Origin: CAIMUS01 sp046347625
GTDB lineage: Bacteria > Pseudomonadota > Gammaproteobacteria > Competibacterales > Competibacteraceae
Reading direction: 5' to 3'
NCBI GenBank assembly: GCA_046347625.1
Contig: JAXMFU010000001.1
Span: forward strand, 1,116,001-1,180,000
Length of the DNA: 64,000 nt
Shown here: piece by piece, positions 32,979 through 40,312 of the stretch
How positions within the stretch are numbered: position 1 is the first letter of the stretch
Layout of the letters: the number at the start of each line of letters is the position of its first letter
Translations under genes and position numbers: made by a program
Notes under the pieces: generated by a model
The model's input: only the letters and a program-made list of their open reading frames with translations
What the model was told of the DNA's origin: nothing
Database searches by the model: none

Positions 32979-33683
32979 TTAGCTATAAGAGCGCGGTGGC
33001 GGGCGCAGCGCTTCCAGATGCAGGCAGGCGGTCAGAGGTTCGACCGCAAAGGAAGGGAGGAAAGGAGTAATGCCCAGGCAAGGAGCCGGGATACCCTGCT
33101 TGAGGGTTTCCAGATTTTCGGTCACGCGCTCGGTGTGAGGATCGATCAGGTTACCGATCCAGCCGGCCAGTGGCAGACCGGAGGCGAGGATGGCTTCGGT
33201 GCTGAGAAAGGCATGGTTGATACAGCCCAGGCGAATGCCGACCACCAGCACGACCGGCAGCTTCAGCACTTTCGCGAGTGCAGCCACATCGCCGTCTCGG
33301 CCCAGCGGTACCCGCCAGCCGCCGACACCCTCGATAATCAGATAATCGGCGTGCAGGGCGAGCGCCTCGGCCAGAGCACGGATTCGGGTGAAAGCAATCT
33401 CCACTCCCGCCTCCTGGGCGGCGATATGCGGTGCGATCGGGGGTTCAAAAGCATACGGATTGATGGAGTCGTAGGGCACTTCCACGGTGGAGACGGCCTG
33501 CAGGCGCAGGGCGTCATCGTTGCGCAGGCCCGCGGGCGTCCGTTGACAGCCGCTGGCAATAGGTTTCATGCCGATGACCCGCTGGTGCCGGTGCTGCAAG
33601 GCGGTGATCAGACCACAACTTATCCAGGTCTTGCCGACGCCGGTATCGGTACCGGTAATGAAATAACCTTGCAACTGACTCAT
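32979..33683 (-). CDS. bioD: Dethiobiotin synthetase
   Basis: The 234-aa P-loop enzyme closes the ureido ring of dethiobiotin from 7,8-diaminononanoate, CO2 and ATP. It opens MSQLQGYFITGTDTGVGKTW with the Walker A loop at residues 10-17, then MKPIASGCQ with the substrate Lys, and DYLIIEGVGGWRVPL with the conserved Glu/Gly. ATG 33683 is chosen because the protein then begins at the family start; the longer frame upstream is repeat DNA. No other bio genes are adjacent. Confidence 0.95.
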   Translation of the reverse strand: MSQLQGYFITGTDTGVGKTWISCGLITALQHRHQRVIGMKPIASGCQRTPAGLRNDDALRLQAVSTVEVPYDSINPYAFEPPIAPHIAAQEAGVEIAFTRIRALAEALALHADYLIIEGVGGWRVPLGRDGDVAALAKVLKLPVVLVVGIRLGCINHAFLSTEAILASGLPLAGWIGNLIDPHTERVTENLETLKQGIPAPCLGITPFLPSFAVEPLTACLHLEALRPPPRSYS

Positions 33684-33784
33684 AGGTGTGACTCTACGCG
33701 TAGAGGGAGGAGGGCGGCGCCTGGTGCGGTAGGCAGTGCATTCTACGGTTTGTGCCGTGGCGACGCCAGGGAAAAAGAATCGCT

Positions 33785-34083
33785 CTATCAGTTTGCTTCC
33801 AACGGTCATGTCATGTGGCCTTGAAACCCCCGTGGATGAAAATTCCGTAGGCCGGAATAAGGCCGCAACGTCGGCCGTTTCCGGCAATGTGCCGGGTGCC
33901 GGAAACGCTCCGCTGTCGCTGCGCTTATTCCGGCCTACTTTTACTATCGTGATTGTCGCGGCAACCTTGGAATCCCAGACCGTAGGGCGCATGAGCGGAG
34001 CGAAGCAGAGCGTAATGCGCCGTATGCGGGATAGCAATATAGCGGCGCCATACGCTCCGCTGTTGCGCCCTGCGAACTGATAG
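33785..34083. repeat. Repeat E, copy 1: MITE-like unit carrying two nested palindromes
   Basis: The unit starts CTATCAGTTTGCTTCCAACG and ends CGAACTGATAG, the same terminal inverted repeats as copy 2 at 35440-35566. Inside are palindrome F (33848-33939, TAGGCCGGAATAAGGCCG facing CTTATTCCGGCCTA) and palindrome E (33982-34071, GTAGGGCGCATGAGCGGAGC with GTAATGCGCC). Palindrome F is absent from copy 2, so it is a nested insertion. This fills the 465-bp gap between bioD and aqpZ. Confidence 0.82.
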
Positions 34084-34100
34084 GTAGTGAGCCAACAGAC

Positions 34101-34124
34101 AAAGGCGGCTTGAAGGCCGCCTTT
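34101..34124 (-). terminator. Intrinsic terminator of aqpZ
   Basis: AAAGGCGGC and GCCGCCTTT form a nine-base stem with a six-base loop, 25 bp downstream of the aqpZ stop on the minus strand, followed by a short T-rich stretch. Confidence 0.75.
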
Positions 34125-34148
34125 GCGCGTTTGCCGAAGTGGCAGAAA

Positions 34149-34892
34149 TCAATCGTCCGCGCTGAACAGCCAGCGGGAGGTGAGACCGGCCAAACCGGCG
34201 CCGATCAACGGACCTATCCAGAATGCCCAAAGCTGGCCGATCGCCCAACTGCCTCTATCTCCCCCCGCTACCAGCAGCGTTATGGCCTGGCTGGTGCTGC
34301 GAGCCGGATTGACGGAGGTATTGGTCACCGGGATGCTGATCAGGTGGATCAATACCAGTGACAGGCCGATAGCGATACCGGCAAAGCCTTCCGGGGCGCG
34401 AACATAGGTGGAACCCAGGATAATCAGCAGGAAGAAATAGGTCATCACTATTTCGCACAGCAGTGCCGCCCCCAAGGCGTAACCGCCTGGCGAATGCGCG
34501 CCGTAGCCGTTGGCGGCAAAGCCGCTACCGACCACGTCGGCGCCAGGTTTGCCCGTCGCAATCCCATAGAGAATCGCCGCGCCGACGATGCCACCCAGGA
34601 CTTGCGCAACGATATAAGGAATCAATTCGGCCGTGCTAAGGCGACCGCCGGCCCATAGGCCGAAGGAGACGGCGGGGTTGATATGGCAGCCCGAGATATG
34701 GCCGATGGCATAGGCCATGGTCAACAAGGTCAGGCCGAAAGCGAGCGAGACACCGACAAGGCCGATACCTAGTTGGACGGCGTTGTTAGGTCCTCCGAGA
34801 AAAAGGGCTGCCAGGACGGCACTACCGCAACCCCCCAGCACCAGCCAGCCGGTGCCGATAAACTCCGCGACCAGTTTTTTTACAAGAGGCAT
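34149..34892 (-). CDS. aqpZ: Aquaporin Z
   Basis: The 247-aa channel has six membrane helices and the two half-helix signatures HINPAVSFG (about residue 63) and NTSVNPARSTSQ (about 189). The Arg after the second NPA and the His/Cys pattern fit a water-selective AqpZ filter rather than a glycerol channel. The start MPLVKKLVAEFIGTGWLVLGG is the normal one. Single gene with its own terminator. Confidence 0.96.
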   Translation of the reverse strand: MPLVKKLVAEFIGTGWLVLGGCGSAVLAALFLGGPNNAVQLGIGLVGVSLAFGLTLLTMAYAIGHISGCHINPAVSFGLWAGGRLSTAELIPYIVAQVLGGIVGAAILYGIATGKPGADVVGSGFAANGYGAHSPGGYALGAALLCEIVMTYFFLLIILGSTYVRAPEGFAGIAIGLSLVLIHLISIPVTNTSVNPARSTSQAITLLVAGGDRGSWAIGQLWAFWIGPLIGAGLAGLTSRWLFSADD

Positions 34893-35258
34893 TTGCCGAA
34901 CTCCTTAAAAAAAGCTATGTGAGATTAAAATTGTTGCCTCAAATCAAGTGCTTATTTGAGGAACACTTTGCTGGCAGGGCCGAGGAGTGGAACGGTGCTC
35001 TCGCTGCCGTTCAGCTTGAGCGACTGTTAAACTCACCTGTGAGGGGATTCGAGGAACCTGCTTTACAGGCGTTGTCTCCAACGAAGACCTTATCGTGCCC
35101 TGCGGCGGGCATACTGTATAACTAGTGGGAGTCGCTTTGCAAAAAAATCATGGGAGAGTAGGGCGTCCGGATCATACCTGGCGCCAAGGGAGTTCCATCG
35201 GCTGGGAATAAAGCTGGAATGCAGCTACAAGAAGAGGACTTTATATATTTTATTTCGG
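34893..35258. other. Intergenic, no gene seen
   Basis: A short plus-strand frame at 34919-35125 has no ribosome site, no domain and unlikely composition, so I do not call it. The upstream part would hold the aqpZ promoter. I see no repeat or structured RNA here. Confidence 0.6.
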
Positions 35259-35345
35259 TGGTGCCGAGGAGAGGACTTGAACCTCCACTGGGGTTACCCA
35301 ACTAACACCTGAAGCTAGCGCGTCTACCAATTCCGCCACCTCGGC
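35259..35345 (-). tRNA. tRNA-Leu (CAG anticodon)
   Basis: The minus strand folds into a class II tRNA: acceptor GCCGAGG/CCTCGGC, D-arm TGGCGGAATTGGTAGACGC, anticodon loop TTCAGGT giving CAG, a long variable arm around TTGGGTAACCC, T-arm with GGTTCAAGTCC, discriminator A and an encoded CCA. It reads CUG leucine codons. No further tRNA follows. Confidence 0.97.
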
Positions 35346-35439
35346 CAAGCGTTGTCGTGCTGCGTGCAGCGACAACGAGCGGGCATTTTACGATCCTGCC
35401 AGGGTTTTGGCAACCCTCTGCTTTAGATTGGCTTACCAC

Positions 35440-35566
35440 CTATCAGTTTGCTTCCAACGCTGGAAGCACAGATGGTAGGGCGCATTAGCGGAGCGTAATG
35501 CGCCGGATGAGGGGCGGCGGCATAGCGGCGCAATACGCTACGCTATTGCACCCTACAAACTGATAG
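35440..35566. repeat. Repeat E, copy 2: MITE-like unit
   Basis: A 127-bp unit with 14-bp perfect terminal inverted repeats CACCTATCAGTTTG (35437-35450 and 35556-35569) surrounding palindrome E (GTAGGGCGCATTAGCGGAGC to GCACCCTAC). It lies in the 375-bp gap between tRNA-Leu and the unknown gene at 35721. Confidence 0.85.
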
Positions 35567-35720
35567 GTGTTAAGCTGGTTGAGGTGAGAACATCATAAAC
35601 ATTGCGTTCGTTGCGGTGTGGCGTGCAATATCCGGGTTAGAAAAGATGCGCGGTGCGCACCCTGCATGGCTTTCATCCGTGGGGTGTCAAGGCCAAATGG
35701 CATGACCGTTGGGATAACTC

Positions 35721-37277
35721 TCAGCCGTCATTCACAATCATGCGCCGCAGGTGTTCGCACAGATCGCGATGCTCGAAGAGACCGCGACGCAGGTTGACGA
35801 GCAAGCACTCGCGGCGCTCGTCGGCCAACAGCAGCAGCAGCAGATCGAGGAGTTCCAGGTCGGCTTCCGCGTCGATCCAGGCCCAGCCCGATTCGGTCAA
35901 GGCCAGCTGCCGATGCTCAGCTAAACGCATCAGGACCTTCCGCCGCTCGGTCACGTCTTCGCCCATGCGCTCGCGCAACCCCGCGCGCATGAAGTCCCAG
36001 TTCGGGCGCAGCGCGCGGGCGAGCTCGCGCAACACTCCGTCCTGCAGCGGTGACAGGGGGTCGCCCGTGCGGCGGTGGATGAAGGACTCGCCGTCGCCCA
36101 ACTCCACGTCCTGCTTGGATCGCTCGCCTGACCGCTCCGCCCAGTGGCCAAGCTCCGCAAGGCGCTGCTTCAGGGCGGCGGTATCCGACTCGATGAGTCG
36201 GCGACAGGTCTCAGCCTGTTCGGGGAAGAAGCGCTGCAAGTGCGCGATGACTGCGGCCGTCCCCAGACGGATGCGGCACTGGCGGGCGGTCAATCCCATA
36301 GCGTCGAGCAGGGCGTTGCCCAACAGCGAAGGCACGCTCGGCGCTGCGGCGGCCGGCCGGTCCAGCCGGTCGAGCCCGGCGATACGCTCCGCATCCAGCG
36401 AAACCCCCGATGAGACCAGCCCCCTGGCCAACTGACCCGGCTCGAACCGGGGACCACCGAACCTGAACGCGGCGGCGTCGATCAGGCCGTCCAGATCACC
36501 GGTGGCGTCGAGCCAGTCGCGAAAGAGCCAGATGATGCCCAGCGTCAGTTGGCCGTCGCCGGAGCTGGCGCGCCCGGCCAGCCAGTTGAGCACGGCCTCC
36601 CGCGGCGCCCGGCGCGCGGCGACGCGGATCGCTTCTTCCTGGGGACCTACGTAGGCCGCGACGTAGCGTTCAATGGACGCGGGCCCGGGAGCGTCCCCGA
36701 CCAGTCGCGTGAAAAGCCGCTCGGCGTCCACCAGCACCGGAATCGACACCTGCATCCCGAGCCGAGCCGCGATGTCCTGCGCCGCTTCCGCACACTGGGC
36801 CGCCGTAATATTGCCACTCGCCAGGGCGTGACCGGGGAACCGGGCCTCGGCCAGCACGGCGACCCCAAGCACGGCCCTGTGGTACGGATAACCCTGCGTC
36901 TTCTCGGAATACACGCGCGCCGTCGGCTCGCCTGCGAGGTGAACGGCCAGGATGTCGGCCGGGGCGCCCGCCGCTGGCGGCATCCTCGACGGTGCCCCGT
37001 AGTGGGCCAGATCCCCGTACAGGACAAAGCTCTCCGCGGTCTCCATGGACTCGAGGTCGCCGCAGACCCGTAAGGAACGGCGACCGGGATCCTCGGGGTC
37101 GTGCTCGGTCACCCGGCTATAGACCAGCCGGGTCGCATCACCGATCTGCTGCCGGTGCAGGGACGCCAGGCGAGGCCTGTGCTCGGCCAGCAGTCGCCGG
37201 GCCTGATCGTAGAAACAACTCCAGTCCTCCGGGTCTATCCCTTCCGGGAGGATGTCCAGACAGACGTTCACACCCAT
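35721..37277 (-). CDS. Hypothetical 518-aa protein
   Basis: I do not recognise a named family. The N-terminal block MGVNVCLDILPEGIDPEDW looks like a short conserved head; then come an alpha/beta region with LRVCGDLESMETAESFVLYG and a mostly helical C-terminal half rich in Arg and Glu, ending in a Leu-rich helix (LELLDLLLLLLADERR) and RGLFEHRDLCEHLRR. No signal peptide, membrane helix or nucleotide-binding loop. GC content at third positions is higher than in the flanks, suggesting a separate origin. It stands alone between repeat E copy 2 and a transposase relic. Confidence 0.65.
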   Translation of the reverse strand: MGVNVCLDILPEGIDPEDWSCFYDQARRLLAEHRPRLASLHRQQIGDATRLVYSRVTEHDPEDPGRRSLRVCGDLESMETAESFVLYGDLAHYGAPSRMPPAAGAPADILAVHLAGEPTARVYSEKTQGYPYHRAVLGVAVLAEARFPGHALASGNITAAQCAEAAQDIAARLGMQVSIPVLVDAERLFTRLVGDAPGPASIERYVAAYVGPQEEAIRVAARRAPREAVLNWLAGRASSGDGQLTLGIIWLFRDWLDATGDLDGLIDAAAFRFGGPRFEPGQLARGLVSSGVSLDAERIAGLDRLDRPAAAAPSVPSLLGNALLDAMGLTARQCRIRLGTAAVIAHLQRFFPEQAETCRRLIESDTAALKQRLAELGHWAERSGERSKQDVELGDGESFIHRRTGDPLSPLQDGVLRELARALRPNWDFMRAGLRERMGEDVTERRKVLMRLAEHRQLALTESGWAWIDAEADLELLDLLLLLLADERRECLLVNLRRGLFEHRDLCEHLRRMIVNDG

Positions 37278-37523
37278 CGCCTACGCTCCTCAAGTCCGCG
37301 GCGGACAACTGGATTTATTACGTCACTTTGCTGATAGGATTCTCGTACCCGAGCCGGTTATCAGCAATTCCCGCTCCCTAGAAATTTCAGTGTAATCAAT
37401 GTATTATACATGATGTCTAGGCAGGTCTGGCAAGCTATTTCAGCTTCGGATCCGATCGATTTCGGTGGCCATCATGGTAAAAGCAAAGCCCATTCCACAA
37501 CACATTAAGCCATTGCAATTAAA

Positions 37524-37716
37524 TAGACATTATCGGAAACAGAAAAAAATAGATTGTAACCCGTTGTCTGCTCTTGCGTAGGAGCGAGCTTGCTCGCGAA
37601 TTGGAGCGGTCGCCGCCAAGCTGGCGCGGTTCGCGAGCAAGCTCGCTCCTACAGGTGAGCGCTCGGCTGGTTACGCCCCGACCCAATTAATTCGCTTTAG
37701 TTTCCGATAATGTCTA
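37524..37716. repeat. 193-bp unit with 17-bp terminal inverted repeats, containing REPIN B copy 2
   Basis: TAGACATTATCGGAAAC (37524-37540) and GTTTCCGATAATGTCTA (37700-37716) are perfect inverted repeats. Between them lies REPIN B copy 2 at 37578-37652 (GTAGGAGCGAGCTTGCTCGC facing its complement). The right repeat overlaps the start of the transposase relic, so these may be insertion-sequence ends or a derived MITE. Confidence 0.75.
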
Positions 37717-37925
37717 ATAAACATTTCTCGGCACCGGCCTTGTTAGGTCAAATCAGAAAGGATTTTGGGAAGATTCCTGACCCTCGTAATGGCGGTCAGC
37801 AGTTTTCCTTATAGAATGTGTTAATGTCAGGCTTGGCGGTGTTTGGACTGAAATATCCCTCGTTATTAAAGTTTGATGAGCAACGGCATGAAGAGCGGGT
37901 TCGAGCGAATTTAAAGAATCTGCAA
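37710..37925 (+). pseudogene. Transposase N-terminal remnant
   Basis: The frame from ATG 37710 encodes MSNKHFSAPALLGQIRKDFG and IPDPRNGGQQFSL, then a TAG at 37812-37814, then in the same frame NVLMSGLAVFGLKYPSLLKF and DEQRHEERVRANLKNL, after which similarity ends. This is the beginning of an ISNCY-like transposase (family by memory). The stop codon and the missing catalytic domain make it dead. The remainder of 37278-37985 holds only the inverted-repeat unit. Confidence 0.75.
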
Positions 37926-37985
37926 TTAAACGTGGTCCGTCCCCGATTTCCGTCCCCCGATTTCCCGTCCCTGTGTAGGCGGCGT

Positions 37986-39206
37986 CTACGTCCAGATAAC
38001 CTTTTCCTGTTGGAGGCGCTCGATCTCGGTTGGCTTGAGACCCAGCAGACGCTGGAGCACGTGCACGGTATCACGGCCCAAAGACGGCTCTGCAGGATTT
38101 TCGCCTGGCTGAATGCCCGCCTGGGCGGCAAAGAACTTGATTGGCAGATTGAAGGTCTTCACCTGGCCCAGTTGCGGGTGATCGATATCGACCACCATAT
38201 GGCGCGACTTGAGTTGCGGATCCTCCAACAGGTCGGTCACTTGTTGTACGATGCCTGCAGGGACATCCAGCCGCTGCAACCGCTGCAGCAAGGCTTCCGC
38301 ATCCTGGGTTTTGGCCCATTCGGCAAAGACGGCATTCAGTTTACCCAGATCCTTGGAGCGTTTCTCGCTGGCTGCTGCATCCGTGCCCTGATATTCTTCG
38401 GCAATATCCTGGCGGCCGATATAGCTGTAAAGGTCATAGAAGCGGTTGGGATCCAGATTGCAAATCATGACCCAACGGTTGTCTTTGGTCTGGAAGGCGT
38501 CCCACGGGGCACCGAGGGGATCGGTGTTGCCGCGGGCGGGTAGGGCGTTACCCGTCATGCTGGCCCGAATGACTGACTCCTCCAGCACCGAAAAAACGCT
38601 ATCCAGCATCGCCACTTCCAGCCGTTGACCGATCCCTTGCTTGTCTCGCAGCGACAAGGCAGACACGATGCCCAGGGCCAGGTACAGGCCCGCCAGCGAA
38701 TCCGCGATCGCCGGTCCGGTTTTGAGGGGCGGCTGACCCGGAAAGCCGGTGAGGCTCATCAAGCCGCCCATCGCTTGGGCGATCGGATCCAAACAGAGCC
38801 TGGACGAATAGGGGCCGCTGCTGCCGAACCCATTGATAGAGGCATAGATGATCCTGGGGTTGACTGCTTTGGCCTGGTCGTAGCCGAGGCCCAGCTGGTC
38901 CAAAGACCCGGCACGAAAGTTCTCGGTGACCACATCAACGCGCTTGACCAGCTGCCAAAAGAGGTCTTTCCCCTGAGGCTCCTTGAGGTTAAGGGCCACT
39001 GATTTCTTGCCCCGGTTGAGCATATAAAAGTAGCCACTCGCGCCGTTTTTGAGCGGGGGTACTAACCGGGTGTAGTCCCCGAAGGGAGGGCCTTCAATTT
39101 TGATGACTTCTGCACCCAGGTCGCCCAGCAACAACGTTGCAAAAGGTCCGGAATAGATCCAGGTTAAATCTAAAATTTTAATCCCATCCAAAGGCTTGTA
39201 ACTCAT
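37986..39206 (-). CDS. CaiB/BaiF family III CoA-transferase
   Basis: The 406-aa protein starts MSYKPLDGIKILDLTWIYSG after AAAGAGG. Diagnostic segments are LGAEVIKIEGPPFGDYTR, NRGKKSVALNLKEPQG, TENFRAGSLDQLGLGYD and GPAIADSLAG, the last holding the catalytic Asp that carries the acyl anhydride. It moves CoA between carboxylic acids; formate/oxalate, carnitine and benzylsuccinate enzymes share this fold, so the substrate cannot be told. The DUF6125 gene 50 bp upstream on the same strand is probably co-transcribed. Distinct from the mct-like protein at 17233-18462. Confidence 0.9.
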   Translation of the reverse strand: MSYKPLDGIKILDLTWIYSGPFATLLLGDLGAEVIKIEGPPFGDYTRLVPPLKNGASGYFYMLNRGKKSVALNLKEPQGKDLFWQLVKRVDVVTENFRAGSLDQLGLGYDQAKAVNPRIIYASINGFGSSGPYSSRLCLDPIAQAMGGLMSLTGFPGQPPLKTGPAIADSLAGLYLALGIVSALSLRDKQGIGQRLEVAMLDSVFSVLEESVIRASMTGNALPARGNTDPLGAPWDAFQTKDNRWVMICNLDPNRFYDLYSYIGRQDIAEEYQGTDAAASEKRSKDLGKLNAVFAEWAKTQDAEALLQRLQRLDVPAGIVQQVTDLLEDPQLKSRHMVVDIDHPQLGQVKTFNLPIKFFAAQAGIQPGENPAEPSLGRDTVHVLQRLLGLKPTEIERLQQEKVIWT

Positions 39207-39256
39207 GACTATGACCTCTTTGAAACCGGTGTTGGGATGGGTATGCAGGAGTCGCT

Positions 39257-39829
39257 TCAGTCTTTGAGCACAAACTCCCACTCGCACATGACGTTTTCTC
39301 TGGCGGGATCGGGGTGGGCGTGTAAGCAGGTGACCTCAATCTTGGGGTTAATAATACTGGCCAGGCCGAGATAAAGCGGCGGCGCCAGTTGTTTGCAGGG
39401 CAGGAGCTCCAGGTTCTGGGCCTTGCGGTAAGTGCCCATAGGACACTGGTGGATGACCATCGCCAGCCGCCTATCGCTCACTTCCGTGAACTCCCAAACG
39501 AAGCCGGCTCCGGCCCACTGGGGCGCAGTGAACTTGAGCAAAGCGGCCAGAGACGGCAAGTCGTGGCCCAGGTTAAGCACCCGGATGACCCGGTGGGCCT
39601 GAGCCGGTATCAGCTTTGACCAGACCCGTTCGTCCAGTTGGGCGGCGCTTTCAAAGCCAAAACACTGCTCGGTATAGGCCATCCAATAATTTTGCAGGGT
39701 CCAGTAGGTGGTAAGCCAGACATTGACCAGCTCGGCCAGGGTCTCCTTGGGCAAGGCTATCAATTCCTGTTTCAGCCCCTCCCACGTCACCGGTCCGACT
39801 GCCGCCACCAACCCTTTCTCCTCAACCAT
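39257..39829 (-). CDS. DUF6125-like protein, partner of CoA-transferase
   Basis: The 190-aa protein fits DUF6125 (related to L-2-amino-thiazoline-4-carboxylate hydrolase): N-terminal helices with YWTLQNYWMAYTEQCFG, a central WEFTEVSDRRLAMVIHQCP, LLPCKQLAPPLYLGLASIINP and a final VMCEWEFVLKD. Several Cys (QCP, PCK, TCLHAH, MCEWEF) could bind metal. GGAAGGT precedes ATG 39829. Such genes occur near CoA-transferases of aromatic or carboxylate metabolism; its reaction here is unknown. Confidence 0.7.
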   Translation of the reverse strand: MVEEKGLVAAVGPVTWEGLKQELIALPKETLAELVNVWLTTYWTLQNYWMAYTEQCFGFESAAQLDERVWSKLIPAQAHRVIRVLNLGHDLPSLAALLKFTAPQWAGAGFVWEFTEVSDRRLAMVIHQCPMGTYRKAQNLELLPCKQLAPPLYLGLASIINPKIEVTCLHAHPDPARENVMCEWEFVLKD

Positions 39830-40056
39830 CGCAAGTACCTTCCACCGTGTAAGGTGCCAAGGGATCTCCGGGATTGACCCTCAGAGGTCGTGGTCTCGCG
39901 AGCCGCCGCGGTTTATGGCACCCTAACGGCCGGTGAGCCATTCTTGATAGGATTACACGATGTCGGTCCGGATTCAACGTGAACTTGAAGCGTGGCTGCC
40001 CTGGTGCCAAACCGCCGCACTGGCAGCCGTGTGCTCATGAGCAAGCGTAGCAAGCG
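39830..40056. other. Intergenic, probable promoter of the DUF6125/CoA-transferase pair
   Basis: No frame or known site is convincing. A GGCTGCC/GGCAGCC hairpin lies at 39994-40028. The 468-bp gap continues with a large palindrome and a tandem repeat. Confidence 0.45.
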
Positions 40057-40149
40057 TAGGATGGGTAGAGCGCAGCGAAACCCTTCGTTTTCGCGTGACC
40101 TGGCGAATGATGGGTTTCGCTCCGCTCCGCTCCGCTCTACCCATCCTAC
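40057..40149. repeat. Palindromic repeat H (REPIN-like)
   Basis: GTAGGATGGGTAGAGCGCAG to CTCCGCTCTACCCATCCTAC is a 93-bp imperfect palindrome with inner arms CGAAACCC/GGGTTTCG. A half unit (GTAGGATGGATAGAGCGG) follows at 40178-40195. Confidence 0.85.
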
Positions 40150-40206
40150 GGGTTTGCGAAGTTTTCGAGCAGCCTGCGTAGGATGGATAGAGCGGAAACA
40201 GGGGAC

Positions 40207-40312
40207 GGAAACAGGGGACAGACCACGTTTTATTTGCCTGTTGCTTACATCCCCCGAGCGGAAACAGGTGACAGACCACGTTTTATTTGCCTGTTGCTTA
40301 CATCCCCCAGAC
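40207..40312. repeat. Two tandem 53-bp repeats at the 3' end of the AAA/PD-(D/E)XK gene
   Basis: Units at 40207-40259 and 40260-40312 begin GGAAACAGG(G/T)GACAGACC and differ at about three bases. The second includes the stop codon and last codons (HVWGM) of the minus-strand gene at 40298; the first is therefore a duplicate of that gene end. Confidence 0.88.

Noticed and set aside
33684..34037. N-terminal extension of BioD by 118 codons
   Set aside because: The extra part is translated repeat DNA; the family start is at 33683.
34919..35125. 68-codon frame downstream of aqpZ promoter region
   Set aside because: No ribosome site, no homology recognised, not conserved-looking; likely chance.
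35259..35345. tRNA-Leu as attachment site for an island
   Set aside because: No second copy of its 3' end and no integrase gene were seen nearby.
39994..40028. Riboswitch-like hairpin upstream of the AAA/PD-(D/E)XK gene end
   Set aside because: Only one short stem; no conserved riboswitch core, and it lies upstream of no gene on the proper strand except at a distance.
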